Below are positions 26,706 through 35,921 of a DNA stretch of 35,921 nucleotides, one piece after another (position 1 is the first letter of the stretch; each line of letters opens with the position of its first letter). Made by a program: the position numbers and the translations under genes. The stretch is from Balamuthia mandrillaris (lineage: Eukaryota; Discosea; Longamoebia; Balamuthiidae), in assembly GCA_031835245.1 (NCBI GenBank), contig JAVKOQ010000458.1:1-35921 (forward strand), written 5' to 3'. The notes beneath the pieces were generated by a model that saw only the letters and a list, made by a program, of their open reading frames with translations, did no database searches and was not told where the DNA came from.

Positions 26706-28272
26706 TTAAAGATCCAAAATGGATTCATCGAGTTTGTTTTGCGCCAACAAAACCTCGAGAACAGCGCCAACCAAGTAGAGGGAGCCCGTTATCAACACCT
26801 TGACTTGTACTTCTTCTTCTTGGCCTCCCTCTTCGTGGTCTTTCCGGATCGCTTCCAACTTTCTCAACAGCTCTGGAATGGATGCACAAACGTTGGCGGC
26901 AGAAGAAGAAGAAGAGGCGTTTGTGAGTTGATGCCATGTTTGCATGGCTGAGTGTTGCCATTCGAGAGCTTCCCTTCGTTCGGCTTCGCTTTTTGGTTCT
27001 GGAGAACAACAGGGGAAAGAAAATCAGCTGAGAGTATACGAAACGACGAGAAAGAATGAAGGAAAGAATGAAAGAAACGACAAGAAACGAATGAAAGACG
27101 CGGCAAGAAGCAAAGACACGACGAGAAAGAAAGAAGAAATGACAAGAAAGAAACGACAAGAAAGAACATACCTTGATTTTCCTCCTCTTTTGTAACAAAA
27201 GTGGTAAAGATGGCATGTTCAAATCGGATCGCCTTCTCCTCATCATTGCTGACAAGCGGCTTCAATAACTTTTCAGGGCTTCTTCCTCGATTACATCCAA
27301 ACACCAAAACTTGAACCACTCTCTTCTTCTTCTTCTTCTGCCCTGCTTCTTCTGGCTCTTCTTGTGTTGCTTCTTTTACCTTTTGAATGAACCACTGTTT
27401 GCACACCTTCATGCTCTCCGCGGTGTGCGCTCCATCCAGATGAAGACTTAGCCCCGAAGAAAGCGAGATGGATTGCGCTCTTCCTGCCCATTTGCACTGC
27501 TCCAATCCCACCAAAAACTCTTTCGGCAAACTTTCGTTTTCTTCCTCTTCAATGCCTTCTTTTTGTTGTTTTTGCGAAGAAGAAGAAGAAGAAGAAGAAG
27601 AAGAAGAAGAAGAAGAAGAAGAAGAAGAAGAAGAAGAAGAAGAAGAAGAAGAAGAAGAAGAAGAAGAAAGAAGAAGAAGAAGAAGAAGAAGAAGAAGAAG
27701 AAGAAGAAGAAGAAGAAGAACAAGAAGAAGAAGAAGAAGAAGAAGAAGAAGAAGAAGAAGAACAAGAAGAAGAAGAAGAAGAAGAACAAGAAGAAGAAGA
27801 AGAAACACAAGAAAATAAGGAAGAGGAAAGTGGTAGGAAGCGATGAGCGGCAGAGATAGCTGCTTCAGAAGAAGGAAATGGGACGTCTTCATTTTCGTTT
27901 TCGTTGTTGAGATGATGGTGACGGAGTTGGGAGAGATATTCGTTGCAGAGTGAAACAGCCAAAGAGGCATTTATGTGTTGAAACTCTCCTTCGAGACCCA
28001 AGCGAATGTTGTTGCTGTTGTTGGAATGAGCAAAGAAGGAACGGAAAGGAGGAGCTTCGCGAAGAAAGCTGACTCTCTTTTCTTTCTCTCGTTGGCGAAG
28101 CCTAATCATTGCTTCTTCTTCTTGTGGCGAAGTGTAAGCTGGTCTTCCTTCCTTTGTTTTATTAATTTTTTGTTTTTGTTTTTTTTTTTTGGGTTTCGAG
28201 AATGAGTTTTTGCTTGTAATAAAAAAAGGCAAGACAAAGAAAGCAGAATGAACTCAAGGTAGAGAACGAGAG

Positions 28273-28319
<47 letters not shown>

Positions 28320-28722
28320 AGAAAGAGCATGAGAAGGAGGAAAGAATAAAGAAGAAGAAAGTTAACCTTGAAGATTCCAGACTTTTCAAAAGCAATGTCG
28401 GATAGAGTGTTGCCAAGCACGTTGCAGTGATCATATCCCAGGGAGGATATGCCGCAAACGACCGGCTTGGCAACCACGTTCGTGGCATCCGCCCTTCCGC
28501 CAATGCCCACTTCTAATACCACCACATCAACCTGTTCGGTTTGGCAAAGAGAGAAAGCGAAGTCCGCATGGGAACAAAGAAATATGGAAGAGAAAACATA
28601 AAACAGAAGAGTAAGACCTTTTCAGCAACCATCACTTTGAAACCGAGAATGGTCAAGAAACGAAAGTAAGCAGGCATACCTGGCTCCTTCTCTCCCTGTT
28701 TATTAAACCCAAAAGTGTTAGC

Positions 28723-28771
<49 letters not shown>

Positions 28772-29383
28772 AGGAAGCGAATAAAAGGAAGCAGCACAAA
28801 CCCAAGCACTCTTCAAACCATCCCAACACTCCCAAAAGTGGCGAAGGAAAGTTGCCTCGTCGAGAGGTTTGCCATTGATGCGTATCCGCTCCCTAACGTG
28901 GACGAGGTTAGGACTGGTGTAAAGACCTGTCCGCAGGCCATATCCTCTTCTTAGAATGCTTTCCACGAATGCACAGGTGGAGCCTTTTCCTTTCGTCCCA
29001 GCCACGTGGATGCAAGACAGCCCTGATATCTAAAGTTATTTTTGTTAAAACAAGCAGAAAAGGAACAAGAACAGAAACAGTACAAGGCGACGATAAGAGA
29101 CGCAGAGAAGACAGAATCAGAGAACAGAGGCAGGGAGAAAGAGAGAAGAGAAAAGACAGGAAAGGAGGAAACAGAGAAGATAAAGCAGGAAGCTAGACGT
29201 ACATCAACATCAAGTGAAGAGAGATAGTTGCGCATTTCTTGGACGAGGTCCACTTGCTTGTCCTGCAGCCGCTGTTGCTGCCACGATTCCATCGTCGCTG
29301 CGTTCGACTGTAACGTGCCCAACGCTTGCAGTGCCTCCTATTTGTTTTTTAACTCAACATTAGCTCAGCAAACACAAGAGGAA

Positions 29384-29459
<76 letters not shown>

Positions 29460-29878
29460 CGGGAGAACAGAGAGCAGAGAGCAGAGAGCAGAGAAGAGCA
29501 GAGAGCAGAGAGAAGGCAAGAGAGCAGAGAGCAGAGAGCAGAGAGCAGAGAGCAGAGAGCAGAGAGCAGAGAGCAGAGAGCAGAGAGCAGAGAGGAATCG
29601 GATAAGAGCAAGAGAAAAGAGAGAGAGAGAGAGAGAAGAGTTACAGCAAAATCGCGTTTCACAAAAGAAGTAGCTAATGAAGTAGATGGAGGTTGCTGCA
29701 TGTTGTTGTAGTGGCAACGCTGAAAGCGAGTGATGCTAGTGCCGCGCGCAAAAGAGCGAAGAAATGTGTGGTTCCAAAGAGGGAACCGCTGAGAGGAACC
29801 GATGGGACCCACAAAGAATCGCAGCTGAGCGGTAGTGGTAGCGAAAGAGCGGCCGCCGCTACCCCGTCCAAATACCAT
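26706..29878 (-). CDS. FPGS: Folylpolyglutamate synthase
   Basis: Eight exons, 619 aa: 29645-29878, 29203-29337, 28802-29029, 28618-28695, 28367-28531, 27809-28151, 27172-27555, 26706-26998. The enzyme adds gamma-linked glutamates to tetrahydrofolates using ATP (Mur-ligase fold). Seen: P-loop [13 protein letters not shown] (residues 132-144), [99 protein letters not shown] and [15 protein letters not shown]. The N-terminal 60 residues are rich in Arg/Ser/Phe and nearly free of acids, which suggests a mitochondrial presequence. Exon 6 is taken to end at 27809, so that the long GAA/TTC repeat is intronic; the alternative is discussed in the findings. Confidence 0.93.
27579..27804 (-). repeat. 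(GAA)n / (TTC)n microsatellite in FPGS gene
   Basis: About 225 bp of GAA triplets on the plus strand with a few CAA and one single-base interruption near 27670. It lies in the proposed intron 27556-27808. Confidence 0.95.
28278..28317 (-). repeat. (GA)n in FPGS intron 5
   Basis: About 20 GA dinucleotides on the plus strand; CT on the coding strand, within the intron 28152-28366. A second run at 28731-28766 lies in the preceding intron. Confidence 0.95.
29388..29594 (-). repeat. (GA)n followed by (GCAGAGA)n in FPGS intron 1
   Basis: A GA run of about 70 bp (29388-29457) followed by about 130 bp of AGAGCAG units, inside the intron 29338-29644. On the coding strand it reads CTCTGCT, the same unit as in the SARNP-like intron. 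Confidence 0.95.
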
Positions 29879-30291
29879 CAACCGCGAGCGATGATGAAAG
29901 AGCAGATTTTCTTTTTACTTTTTTTCTATTTTTTTATTTTATTTTTTTAAGGCCAATGCTGGACAAGTGCTGCAGCGGGAAAGCTCGATTCCTGCTCAAG
30001 ATGACAAGCAACAAACCTCCTTTTGGCTGCGACTCGTTCCTTCCTTTGTCGCACTTTGTTTTTGTCCACTGCAATCACCGATCATCGAAAGGACGATTTG
30101 GGCTCTTCATCATGTTCTCGTTATTGAGATTCACCGAAAAGAAAAGAGAAGAAGCAGAAAAGAAAGACAAGAAAGCAAAGGCAAGCCTTCCTCTCTTCTC
30201 TTCTCTCTTCTCTCTCTTCCCAACGCTTCTTCTCTTGCGGCAACCCTAACTAACGACCAAACCAAACCAAACCAAAACAAAGCAAAAAGAA
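29879..30291. promoter_or_regulatory. Divergent intergenic region FPGS / deaminase
   Basis: 413 bp between divergent starts. It is AT-rich near 29910-29950, then mixed, with an A/C-rich leader (ACCAAACCAAACC) just before the deaminase ATG. Open frames here lack homology and are not called. Confidence 0.35.
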
Positions 30292-31216
30292 ATGGGACGT
30301 GTCGAAAAGTATTTGGAGCGGGCAGCGAGGGAGGCCCTCCGCAGCGACTGCGAGCACAAGCACGGGGCCTGCCTGGTCAAAGGCGGCAAGCTCCTCGCCC
30401 TGGGGCACAACTCCCGCCTGCGCACCCGCCTGCAGTGCGGCGGCTTCACCCTCTGCAGCGTGCACGCCGAGATGAAAGCCCTGTACTGCTTTAAATGAGC
30501 CCTTTGGGCGGAGGCGACGCAGGCTGAAGCGCAGGGGGCGGACCACCGGGCGGAGGCAAGAGGGCAAGAGGAGAGGGGAACAACGAAAGAGGAGGAAGCG
30601 GCAGAGGGAGAGGGAGAGAGCAAGGCAGGGAAGAAGTGAAGGAGAAGCCAAAGAGGAGGAGGAAGAGGAGGAGGAAGCGGGGATGAAGAGCCATGGGTGC
30701 GACTTGTTTGTGGTGAAGATAAGAAGAGGACCGAAACAACCCCAAGGACGAAAGGGGGCGGAAGGAGAAGAGGAGGAGGAGGAGGAGGCAGGAGGCTGGA
30801 ATGGATTTGGGGATAGCAAGCCTTGCCACCTTTGCGTGCGGTGGCTGCAAAGGTGTGGCGTGCACAGGGTTTACTACAGCGTGGACTCTGGGGACTCCGC
30901 TTCTTCTTCTTCTTCTTCTTCTTCTTGTTCTTCTTCTTGTTCTTCTTCTTCTTCTTTTTCTTTTTCTTCTTCTTCTTCTTCTTGTTCTTCTTCTTCGCCA
31001 AGATCGTTCAGCGGAGGAGGAGGGAAAAATGCAAGACAGTTGCCTTATCGCATGCAAAAAGTGAGCGAGTTGCACCTTGAGCAGCGATCGAGCGGCGGCA
31101 GTGGTTCTTCTTCTTCCTCTGCTTCTGCTTCTCCAGGTAGGGGCTCGAACTACTTTTGTACCAAGGGGGAGCGGAAGATGGCAAGCAAGGGCGTGCGTTT
31201 GTTCAAGAATTTTTAA
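30292..31216 (+). CDS. Cytidine-deaminase-fold protein
   Basis: Exons 30292-30482 and 30523-31216 give 294 aa. The zinc site is split by the intron. Exon 1 holds HGACLVKGGKLLALGHN and VHAEMKAL (His58, catalytic Glu60). Exon 2 holds GCDLFVVKIRR, then KPCHLCVRWLQRCGVHRVYY with the two zinc cysteines (PCxxC). This H-A-E / P-C-x-x-C pair defines the CDA superfamily; the substrate cannot be told. Between the two halves lies a long basic then acidic low-complexity insert, and the C-terminus has a Ser/Cys tract from TTC repeats (30899-31003), which could also be part of an unrecognised intron. The intron is only 40 bp and has no pyrimidine tract; an acceptor 12 bases further on is also possible. Without it the frame stops right after HAEMKAL. 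Confidence 0.75.
30899..31003 (+). repeat. (TTC)n tract in deaminase gene
   Basis: About 33 TTC/TTG/TTT triplets, read as Ser/Cys/Phe if coding. It ends in GCCAAG, which could serve as a splice acceptor. Confidence 0.85.
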
Positions 31217-31680
31217 ATATACATATTATATCTTTGCCCTTATGCTCTTCTCTTCATCATTCTCTTCTTCTCTTCATCGTTCTCTTCTCTTCTCTTCTCG
31301 TCTCTTCATCGTTCTCTTCTCTTCTCTCCTATCCTGAAATTTTTCACGTCGTCATGATCCATAAAATTAAACTAGTTTTCCCGCCATTTCTAGTTCCCGC
31401 CAAAAACCTTCCGTTAAGTAGCCGTTCCCCATCCTCGCCTGGCCAACGAAAATTTGGTTTCCCGCCAAACCGCTTTCCCGCCCTTTTCCCCCCTCCTCAC
31501 TGAAAAGGAAGTAGCATAATAAAAAGCGCCACCCCAAAATATTTCTACTTTCTCACTCACACCACAACAAACAAAACTCTTCCGCCGCACGACACAGCAG
31601 CAGAGCCGCCGCCTAAGCCGACCGACCGACCGACCGGACCGACCCTTTTTTTTTTCCTTCACACACAACAACACAACGAG
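31217..31680 (+). promoter_or_regulatory. Promoter/5' UTR of multi-SAP gene
   Basis: 464 bp. CT-rich (TTCATCGTTCTCTTCTCTTC-type) at 31235-31330, then CACGTCGTCATGAT (31345-31358) similar to the element upstream of WDR13. CCCGCC boxes recur at 31380-31490 (TTTCCCGCC, three or more copies), with AATAAAAAG at about 31518 and a CCGA tandem run at 31617-31640. The repeated CCCGCC/GGCGGG boxes suit a strong constitutive promoter. Confidence 0.45.
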
Positions 31681-33144
31681 ATGTCTCTCACCGCTAAGCT
31701 CGCTTCACTCTCCCTCTCTGGAACTGACCCCGCCGAGGCCATCGGACACCTGAAGAAGCAGACTCTGTTTGAGATCTTTGCCTCTGACAAGAAGCTCCCG
31801 CCCCTCCCCGAGACAGCCACCCGCAAGACCGCCCTCACCCAGCTTGCCGGCGTCATCAACCAGACCGCCGCCCGCTACCTTGTGGAGGGCCTCCAGAAGG
31901 ACGAGCTCAAGGCCGCTCTCAAGTCTGTTGCCATCGACCACGGCGAAAACAACGAGAACAGCAAGACTGTCCTCCGCAAGCGCCTCTACGAGGTCTTTAT
32001 GGACCACGGCATCGAGGCTTTCATGGCCGAGTACTGCGACACTGCCGTCCTCAAGAGCTTTGCTGAGTCCCTCGACCTCGAAGTCACCAGCAAGAAGGCT
32101 GAGCTGCAGGCCAGCATCGCAAAGGCCCTCAACCACGCTGCCCTTTTGGCCTTTTTCGATTCTCTCTCCACCAACACCCTTCACGAGCTGTGCTTTGCCC
32201 AAGGCCTCGAGACCGCCACCCCCGTGACCTCTTCTCGCGCCGCTTTGGTCCAGGCCCTTCTCCGCAACGAGAAGGTCCAGAAGCCTAAGAAGAAGAAGCA
32301 ACAGCCCATCCAGTTCTCCAAGAAGAAGAAGGCCATCGCTAAGGGCATCACCTTCCAGGACATTTTCCAACACTACTCTAAGGAGGAGGTCGTCGAGTAC
32401 TGCAAGGAGAACAACCTCGTCCAGTCTGGCAAGAAGAAGGAGGTGATCAACAGGATCTTGGCCTTTTTGGATGGCGACAAGGAGAATGCCGGCATCAAGA
32501 CCGAGCGCGTTGCCAAGAAGAAGTCTACTACCGCCGCCAAGAAGAAGACCGCTACCACCAAGAAGGCCTCTGCCTCCGGCTCTCGTGCCTCTGCTCGTCT
32601 GAACGGTGAGGAGCCCGAGGTTGTACCTGCCCGTGTTGCCAAGAAGAAGACTACCTCTACCACCACTACCACCACCAAGAAGACCACCGCTGCCGCCCCT
32701 GCCACCAAGAAGACCACCTCTGCTTCCGCCACCAAGAAGACCATCGCCCCCAAGAAGACCAACACCAAGAGACAACAGAAAGTTGTGGAGCCTGAGCCTG
32801 AACCCGAACCCGAGCAAGTCGAGGAAGAGGAAGACCAGGAAGAGGAGATGGAGCAAGAGGAGGTTGCTGAGGAGACTAGCCCTGTTGCTGAGGAGGAAGA
32901 GGAAGCCGAGGAGGAAGCCGAGGAAGAAGTCGAGGAGGAGGACGGCGAAGAAGAGGACGACGACGAGATTGACTTGGACCACTTGGACAGCTACGACCTC
33001 GAGAAGCTGAAATCCTATTGCGAAGAGGAACAAATCCCCGTCAAGGGCACCACCAAGGCAGCCTACATTCAAGCCATCCTCGACTACAACGCTGCCGAAG
33101 AGGAAGAGGAAGAGGAAGAGGAGGAAGATGAGGAGGAGCAATAA
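31681..33144 (+). CDS. Multi-SAP-like nuclear protein with H1-like basic and acidic tails
   Basis: Intronless, 487 aa. At least five SAP/HeH-like helix-turn-helix units: about residues 28-55 (LFEIFASDKKLP), 76-108 (LKAALKSVAIDHG), 124-150 (LKSFAESLDLEVTSKKAEL), 162-190 (LHELCFAQGLETATP) and 234-260 (VVEYCKENNLVQSGKKKEV). One more lies near the C-terminus (LEKLKSYCEEEQIPVKGTTK). The middle (about 275-365) is Lys/Thr/Ala-rich with KKKT, KKTT and KKST repeats like linker histone tails, and acidic runs follow. Predicted nuclear DNA- or chromatin-binding. Codon use is strongly biased (AAG, GCC, CTC, ACC), unlike most neighbours, which points to high expression. The family is not identified. Confidence 0.82.
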   Translation: MSLTAKLASLSLSGTDPAEAIGHLKKQTLFEIFASDKKLPPLPETATRKTALTQLAGVINQTAARYLVEGLQKDELKAALKSVAIDHGENNENSKTVLRKRLYEVFMDHGIEAFMAEYCDTAVLKSFAESLDLEVTSKKAELQASIAKALNHAALLAFFDSLSTNTLHELCFAQGLETATPVTSSRAALVQALLRNEKVQKPKKKKQQPIQFSKKKKAIAKGITFQDIFQHYSKEEVVEYCKENNLVQSGKKKEVINRILAFLDGDKENAGIKTERVAKKKSTTAAKKKTATTKKASASGSRASARLNGEEPEVVPARVAKKKTTSTTTTTTKKTTAAAPATKKTTSASATKKTIAPKKTNTKRQQKVVEPEPEPEPEQVEEEEDQEEEMEQEEVAEETSPVAEEEEEAEEEAEEEVEEEDGEEEDDDEIDLDHLDSYDLEKLKSYCEEEQIPVKGTTKAAYIQAILDYNAAEEEEEEEEEEDEEEQ

Positions 33145-33563
33145 GCGACACCTAAAACAAGTGAAAGAAAGGCTGGGATAGTGGAGTATAGTTTTTTTGA
33201 GGGGAGGGTGCAAAGCCGGCATCAGTCAAGTCTGGTTCCGTCTTTGCATTTTTTGCTTTCTTTCTGTTTTTGTATTTATTTTTTAAACAACGTGAAGACA
33301 AATTGTCTACCTTTGCACAACCTTTTTTGCAGTTTTTGTGTAGTATTTGACGTCGATCAACCCCTTCGGAGCAGTTTTTGAGAAGCTTTTGTGCTCCTTT
33401 TATTGTCTGTTTGTAAGATTAGACCACAAAGACTCCACGTTTATTGCAGGTTTTGTGGACAAAAGGTGGAACCAATCAGTGGGTCTGCTCTTTTTGAGAA
33501 GATTTTCTGGTCTTTTTGTGCTCCCAAATCACAAATTCAAATTAAAAGAAAGAAAAGAAAGAA
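33145..33563 (+). promoter_or_regulatory. Intergenic / promoter of HMBS
   Basis: 419 bp, AT-rich. It has a CCAATCAG box at 33472-33479 about 85 bp before the HMBS ATG, and TGACGTCGATC at about 33348. No gene seen. Confidence 0.4.
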
Positions 33564-34121
33564 ATGGAAGAAGAAAGAAAAAAGTTTGTGATCGGTTCCC
33601 GCACGAGTCAGCTGGCGCTCATTCAAACCAACATGGTGAAGGACATGCTGGAGAAGGATTACCCCGATCTGGAGTTTGTCATCGAGACGAGGAAAACCAA
33701 GGGAGACAAGATCCTCAACGTCGCGCTCTCCCAAATCGGAGACACTCGGCTGTTCACCAAAGAACTGGAGGACGGCATGCTGAGCGGCGAGATCGACTTT
33801 GCCGTGCATTCGCTCAAAGATCTTCCCACTGAACTTCCTGAAGGTTTTGAGTGCTTTTTCTTTTTTGTTGCACCTTTTTTATTTTTTGTAATCTTTGCAG
33901 TTTCGCTTTTCTGCTCTTCTTTCCTACTTTCTCGTCCCTCACTCTCTTATCCCTTTCTCTCTGTCTCTCTTCTCTCTGTCTCTCTGTCTCTCCGTCTCTC
34001 TGTCTCTGTCTCTGTCTCTGTCTCTGTCTCTGTCTCTGTCTCTGTCTCTGTCTCTGTTCCTGTCTCTGCCTCTGCCTCTGCCTCTGCCTCTCTCTGCCTC
34101 TGCCTCTGCCTCTGCCTCTGC

Positions 34122-34168
<47 letters not shown>

Positions 34169-34792
34169 CTCTCTCTTCTCATCGTTTCCTTTTGTTTTCA
34201 TATCCTTTTTTTTAAACCAAAAAAATTTAAAAACAAAAAACACACAAAAAACATAACAGGTTTGGTCATCCCTGCCATCTTCAAACGAGAACTCCCCAAC
34301 GATGCGCTCATCCTCCACCAAAAGCACCTCGCCAACAACCTCACTCTCGACACTCTGCCAGCTGGTTCGGTGGTGGGCACCTCCTCCTTGAGGAGGAAGG
34401 CGCAGATCCTGCGCTCTCACCCGCACTTGGTCTTTGAGTCGGTGCGTGGCAACCTGAACACGAGGCTGCAAAAGCTTGACGACGGTTCGTGTTCATTTTG
34501 TTTGTTGTTCTGCTCTTTATCATTATTGTTATCGTTGTTTAGCACAGCTGTTTGCCGTTTCTTTGCTTTAGTCATCACTCCATTTATTCTTTTTGTATCG
34601 CAAACACAAACAGGTGAATATGATGCGTTGATATTGGCAGCTTCTGGGCTGGAAAGACTGGGCATGAAGGACAGGATACATCAGATCTTGGACGCCTCGC
34701 AGTGTTTGCATGCGGTAGGGCAGGGCGCACTCGCCGTTGAATGCAGAGCTAATGACAAGCATCTCATCGAACTTCTTTCGCGGTTTGTTTCT

Positions 34793-34824
<32 letters not shown>

Positions 34825-35371
34825 GATTTTGGAGAATTCGTTTCGCGTTCCGTTTCACCATTGTTTCTTTCTTCGTTCTTCGTTTTTCTTGTTCTTTTCC
34901 TTTTGCCCGTTGTTGCACTTTTATTCTAATCCTTATCCTTTGCGTTACTTGCTTAAACCTACAACAGGGTTCAACATGCAGAAACAGCTCACATGTGCTT
35001 AGCAGAACGAGCCTTCCTCAGAGAACTCCATGGAGGGTATATACAGTTGATTCTCCCCCCTTTCTTTCTTTCTCCCTTTTTTTTTGTTTTTCTTTTTCTC
35101 ACAAAAGAAACACACACACACACAACAAAGATGTCAAGTGCCGGTCGGAGTGCACACCTGCATCCTGGAAGACGGCAAGACTCTGCGTTTGAAAGGAGCC
35201 GTGCTCTCCGTAGACGGCAGCAAGAACATCGCGGGGGAGACGGAAGGCGACCTGGCGGAGGCCGAGAGCTTGGGCACGCGGCTGGCCAAAGAGCTGAAGG
35301 GCAGGGGAGCATCGGAGATCCTGGAGGACATCTTTGCCAACGTCCGTAATGCTCAACATTCTTCAACCTGA
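33564..35371 (+). CDS. HMBS: Hydroxymethylbilane synthase (porphobilinogen deaminase)
   Basis: Five exons, 327 aa: 33564-33843, 34260-34484, 34614-34782, 34968-35036, 35131-35371. It condenses four porphobilinogens to hydroxymethylbilane in heme synthesis. Seen: [54 protein letters not shown] (catalytic Asp in the KDLP loop), [39 protein letters not shown]. The dipyrromethane cofactor cysteine is Cys249 in GGCQVPVG, split from its Gly by the last intron. The N-terminus MEEERKK shows no transit or presequence, so the enzyme should be cytosolic. Length is usual for the family. Confidence 0.96.
33955..34163 (+). repeat. (CT)n/(TCTGTC)n/(TGCCTC)n array in HMBS intron 1
   Basis: About 200 bp of CTCTGT, CTCTGC and CT units inside the intron 33844-34259. 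A further (CT)n at 34796-34824 lies in intron 3. Confidence 0.95.
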
Positions 35372-35805
35372 ACCCCTTTTGAGAGACAAAAAATAAATAA
35401 ATAAAAGAATTTCCTTTTTTTGATATATTTTTTCTTTTATTTTTTTATTTCACACAAATTCTCCGCAGAATTTCCGGAGGACATGAGAGAGGACAGGAGA
35501 GAGAAAAATTGAGAAACAGATGGAGACGTAATTTTGTCCATCCCTGCACCCCGCCTTCCAAATGGACATTGGCGCAGGAAGACGGATGGACAAAGGGATG
35601 GACCTTTTGGTCCAAATTGTTTCCGTTGCGCAGCGGAGATTTTTTTTTTCAGCGTTGAAAAATCGGAACATAAAACAAAAAAAAAAAAGAGTAGCAGCGA
35701 CGTAGTGGAAGAAGAAGAACAGCAGCGAAGAAGAAGAGGAGGAGCAGCAGGAGAAGGGATCTCGGTGGTGTCAGTAGAGCCAGCAACAACAAACGAAACA
35801 ACCCA
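35372..35805. terminator. HMBS 3' end and intergenic region
   Basis: Three overlapping AATAAA motifs at 35392-35405, 21-34 bases after the HMBS stop, are likely poly(A) signals. Further on is an 11-bp inverted repeat TTTGTCCATCC / GGATGGACAAA (35533-35543 and 35584-35594), and a small GGACC-TTTT-GGTCC hairpin at about 35600-35613. No gene is recognised. The last 100 bp, GA-rich, are probably the leader of the next gene. Confidence 0.45.
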
Positions 35806-35896
35806 ATGGAGCACGAAAGGACATCGGAGGAGGCCGCGTTGGAGAGGTTGCAAGGCGCCAAGACTGAAGTATGGTGCTTTGGGTCTAATGACACTG
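35806..35896 (+). CDS. RCC1-like protein, first exon only
   Basis: ATG at 35806 opens about 30 codons ending in EVWCFGSNDTG, which resembles the start of an RCC1 repeat (VWxWGxNxxGQLG). The exon ends at a GTACGT donor (35897), followed by a CT run to the window edge. RCC1 family proteins are seven-bladed propellers, often GEFs or scaffolds. The call rests on one partial repeat. Confidence 0.5.
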
Positions 35897-35921
35897 GTAC
35901 GTCTCTCTCTCTCTCTCTCTC

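Noticed and set aside
29956-30494. Open frames between FPGS and the deaminase
   Set aside because: No homology, and they run through the A/C-rich leader of the deaminase gene.
31705-33222. 505-codon minus-strand frame opposite the multi-SAP gene
   Set aside because: Mirror of biased codon use (CTC/GAG, AAG/CTT) and full of Leu/Gly; the plus strand has SAP motifs.
35533-35613. Inverted repeats downstream of HMBS as a bacterial-type terminator or RNA gene
   Set aside because: The context is eukaryotic, with poly(A) signals already placed at 35392-35405. The pairing is short and has a long loop.

Overview
This window is eukaryotic nuclear DNA: a gene-dense, intron-rich protist contig. Most genes carry several short introns (about 40-590 bp) with GT-AG borders. 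Intergenic gaps are short (0 to about 600 bp, one of 1.2 kb), and long CT/TTC/TTTC microsatellites sit mainly inside introns. The gene set (BEACH/lvs-type protein, F-box proteins, hybrid histidine kinase, Fic protein, WDR13) fits a free-living amoebozoan best. That assignment is an inference from gene content, not from a marker gene. I saw no rRNA, tRNA, CRISPR array, transposon or virus-like element.

Layout. 2-3627 (+): 3' part of a PH-BEACH-WD40 protein. 3628-4782 (-): intronless Fic protein, whose stop codon directly abuts the BEACH gene stop. 4977-7301 (-): intronless protein with a class I/II (HisC-like) aminotransferase domain and a novel N-terminal half. 7666-11396 and 11528-15004 (+): two tandem paralogues that, after splicing, read as F-box + degenerate Rho-type GTPase domain + CYRI/FAM49 (DUF1394) domain. 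15062-15340 (-): small two-exon gene. 15659-15816 (+): doubtful mini-ORF. 15927-18881 (-): WDR13 orthologue in eight exons. 18882-19424: tandem repeat of about 208 bp containing a co-varying hairpin. 19425-20019 (-): unknown two-exon gene. 20221-21551 (+): SARNP/Tho1-like SAP protein. 21535-21915 (-): unresolved small locus. 22782-26608 (+): MEDS-domain hybrid histidine kinase. 26706-29878 (-): folylpolyglutamate synthase. 30292-31216 (+): cytidine-deaminase-fold protein. 31681-33144 (+): abundant-looking multi-SAP chromatin protein. 33564-35371 (+): hydroxymethylbilane synthase. 35806-end (+): first exon of an RCC1-like gene.

How it fits together. The genes are mostly unrelated housekeeping and signalling loci in alternating orientation with shared bidirectional promoters. 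The standout is the tandem F-box/Rho/CYRI pair. CYRI domains normally bind active Rac, so a Rho-like fold, a Rac-binding-type fold and an SCF adaptor in one polypeptide suggest a ubiquitin-linked regulator of actin signalling. Both G domains have lost nucleotide-binding motifs. I joined the exons by hand using GT-AG rules, phase continuity and homology. Every complete spliced model below gives a total length divisible by three.
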